Assembly (NCBI RefSeq): GCF_003851685.1
Contig: NZ_CP027727.1
Coordinates: 5,518,001-5,582,000, forward strand
Length of the DNA: 64,000 nt
Origin: Pseudomonas sp. R5-89-07
GTDB lineage: Bacteria; Pseudomonadota; Gammaproteobacteria; Pseudomonadales; Pseudomonadaceae
Reading direction: 5' to 3'
A program made the position numbers and the translations under genes. The notes under the pieces are model-generated. The model was not told where the DNA came from. It saw only the letters and a list, made by a program, of their open reading frames with translations, and searched no databases. This document shows, one piece after another, positions 63,791 to 64,000 of the stretch (position 1 is its first letter; each line of letters begins with the position of its first letter).

Positions 63791-64000
63791 ATGAAAAATG
63801 TCAGCCCGACCTACCTCAAGCACCACTTCCTGATCGCCATGCCCCATATGGCCGACCCGAACTTTGCGCAGACCTTGACCTACATCGTCGAGCACACCGC
63901 CAATGGTGCCATGGGGTTGGTGGTGAACCGCCCGCAGGAGCTGAGCCTGGCCGATATCCTTGAGCAACTGCGCCCGGAAATCGACCCTCCCGCCAGCTGC
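63791..64000 (+). CDS. yqgE: YqgE/AlgH-family protein, N-terminal part
   Basis: The first 70 residues are visible; the rest lies beyond the window. [53 protein letters not shown] is the UPF0301 (YqgE/AlgH) signature. The family's biochemical role is unclear; in Pseudomonas the gene was linked to alginate regulation as algH. It usually forms an operon with yqgF and pyrimidine genes downstream. ATG 63791 is the start. Confidence 0.92.
   Translation, partial: MKNVSPTYLKHHFLIAMPHMADPNFAQTLTYIVEHTANGAMGLVVNRPQELSLADILEQLRPEIDPPASC

Overview
The window is a 64-kb chromosomal segment from a Pseudomonas of the fluorescens group. The base is GC-rich and densely coding. Seventeen intergenic loci carry GTGGGAGGGGGCTTGCCCCC-type or GTAGGAGCGAGC-type REP/REPIN palindromes. 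Gene blocks match those known from Pseudomonas: tonB-gshB-pilGHIJ-chpA, metF/ahcY/rhlE, and metK/tkt/epd/pgk/fba. I saw no rRNA, tRNA or CRISPR array.

Layout. 1-10.6 kb: the end of a flavoprotein, a YccS-type transporter, an intact IS481-family element inserted in a REP pair, an orphan periplasmic binding protein, elaA-type acetyltransferase, a wHTH/YgjP pair, a REC-PAS-GGDEF-EAL protein, a PL7 alginate lyase, and a small ORF behind an elaborate RNA leader. 10.6-19.5 kb: central carbon genes (fba, pgk, epd, tkt) on the minus strand, then an ArsR-methyltransferase fusion with metK. 19.7-27.6 kb: ligB, DUF1090, cytochrome c', mltA, MAPEG, an FNT channel, an ExoU-like phospholipase and a thioesterase. 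27.8-38.4 kb: SAH riboswitch-ahcY, metF, rhlE, YceI and cytochrome b561, bioA, rsmE. 38.5-41.7 kb: a D-amino-acid (dgu-like) locus. 42.5-50.7 kb: mdcR and the complete malonate decarboxylase/transporter operon. 51-61.5 kb: a second small ORF with the same kind of leader, then the Pil-Chp chemosensory cluster (chpC, chpA, pilJIHG). 61.7-64 kb: gshB, tonB and the start of yqgE.

Functional themes. Methyl-cycle genes are controlled at two levels: a SAM-methyltransferase-like ArsR repressor with a perfect palindromic operator in front of metK, and an SAH riboswitch in front of ahcY, with metF close by. Malonate use is self-contained: transport, decarboxylase, cofactor synthesis and a LysR regulator with a candidate operator. 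The Pil-Chp cluster lacks the methylation enzymes PilK and ChpB, and a REPIN occupies the pilK position.

The most unusual signal is a two-copy RNA architecture (about 10055-10274 plus, 51164-51386 minus). Each copy has a three-way-junction leader before a small ORF. A 7-nt junction segment is exactly complementary to the loop of a downstream hairpin. The same loop recurs in a second hairpin upstream of an intervening terminator. The 7-nt code differs between the two loci but is compensated everywhere, which is strong internal evidence for conserved pairing and locus-specific RNA recognition.
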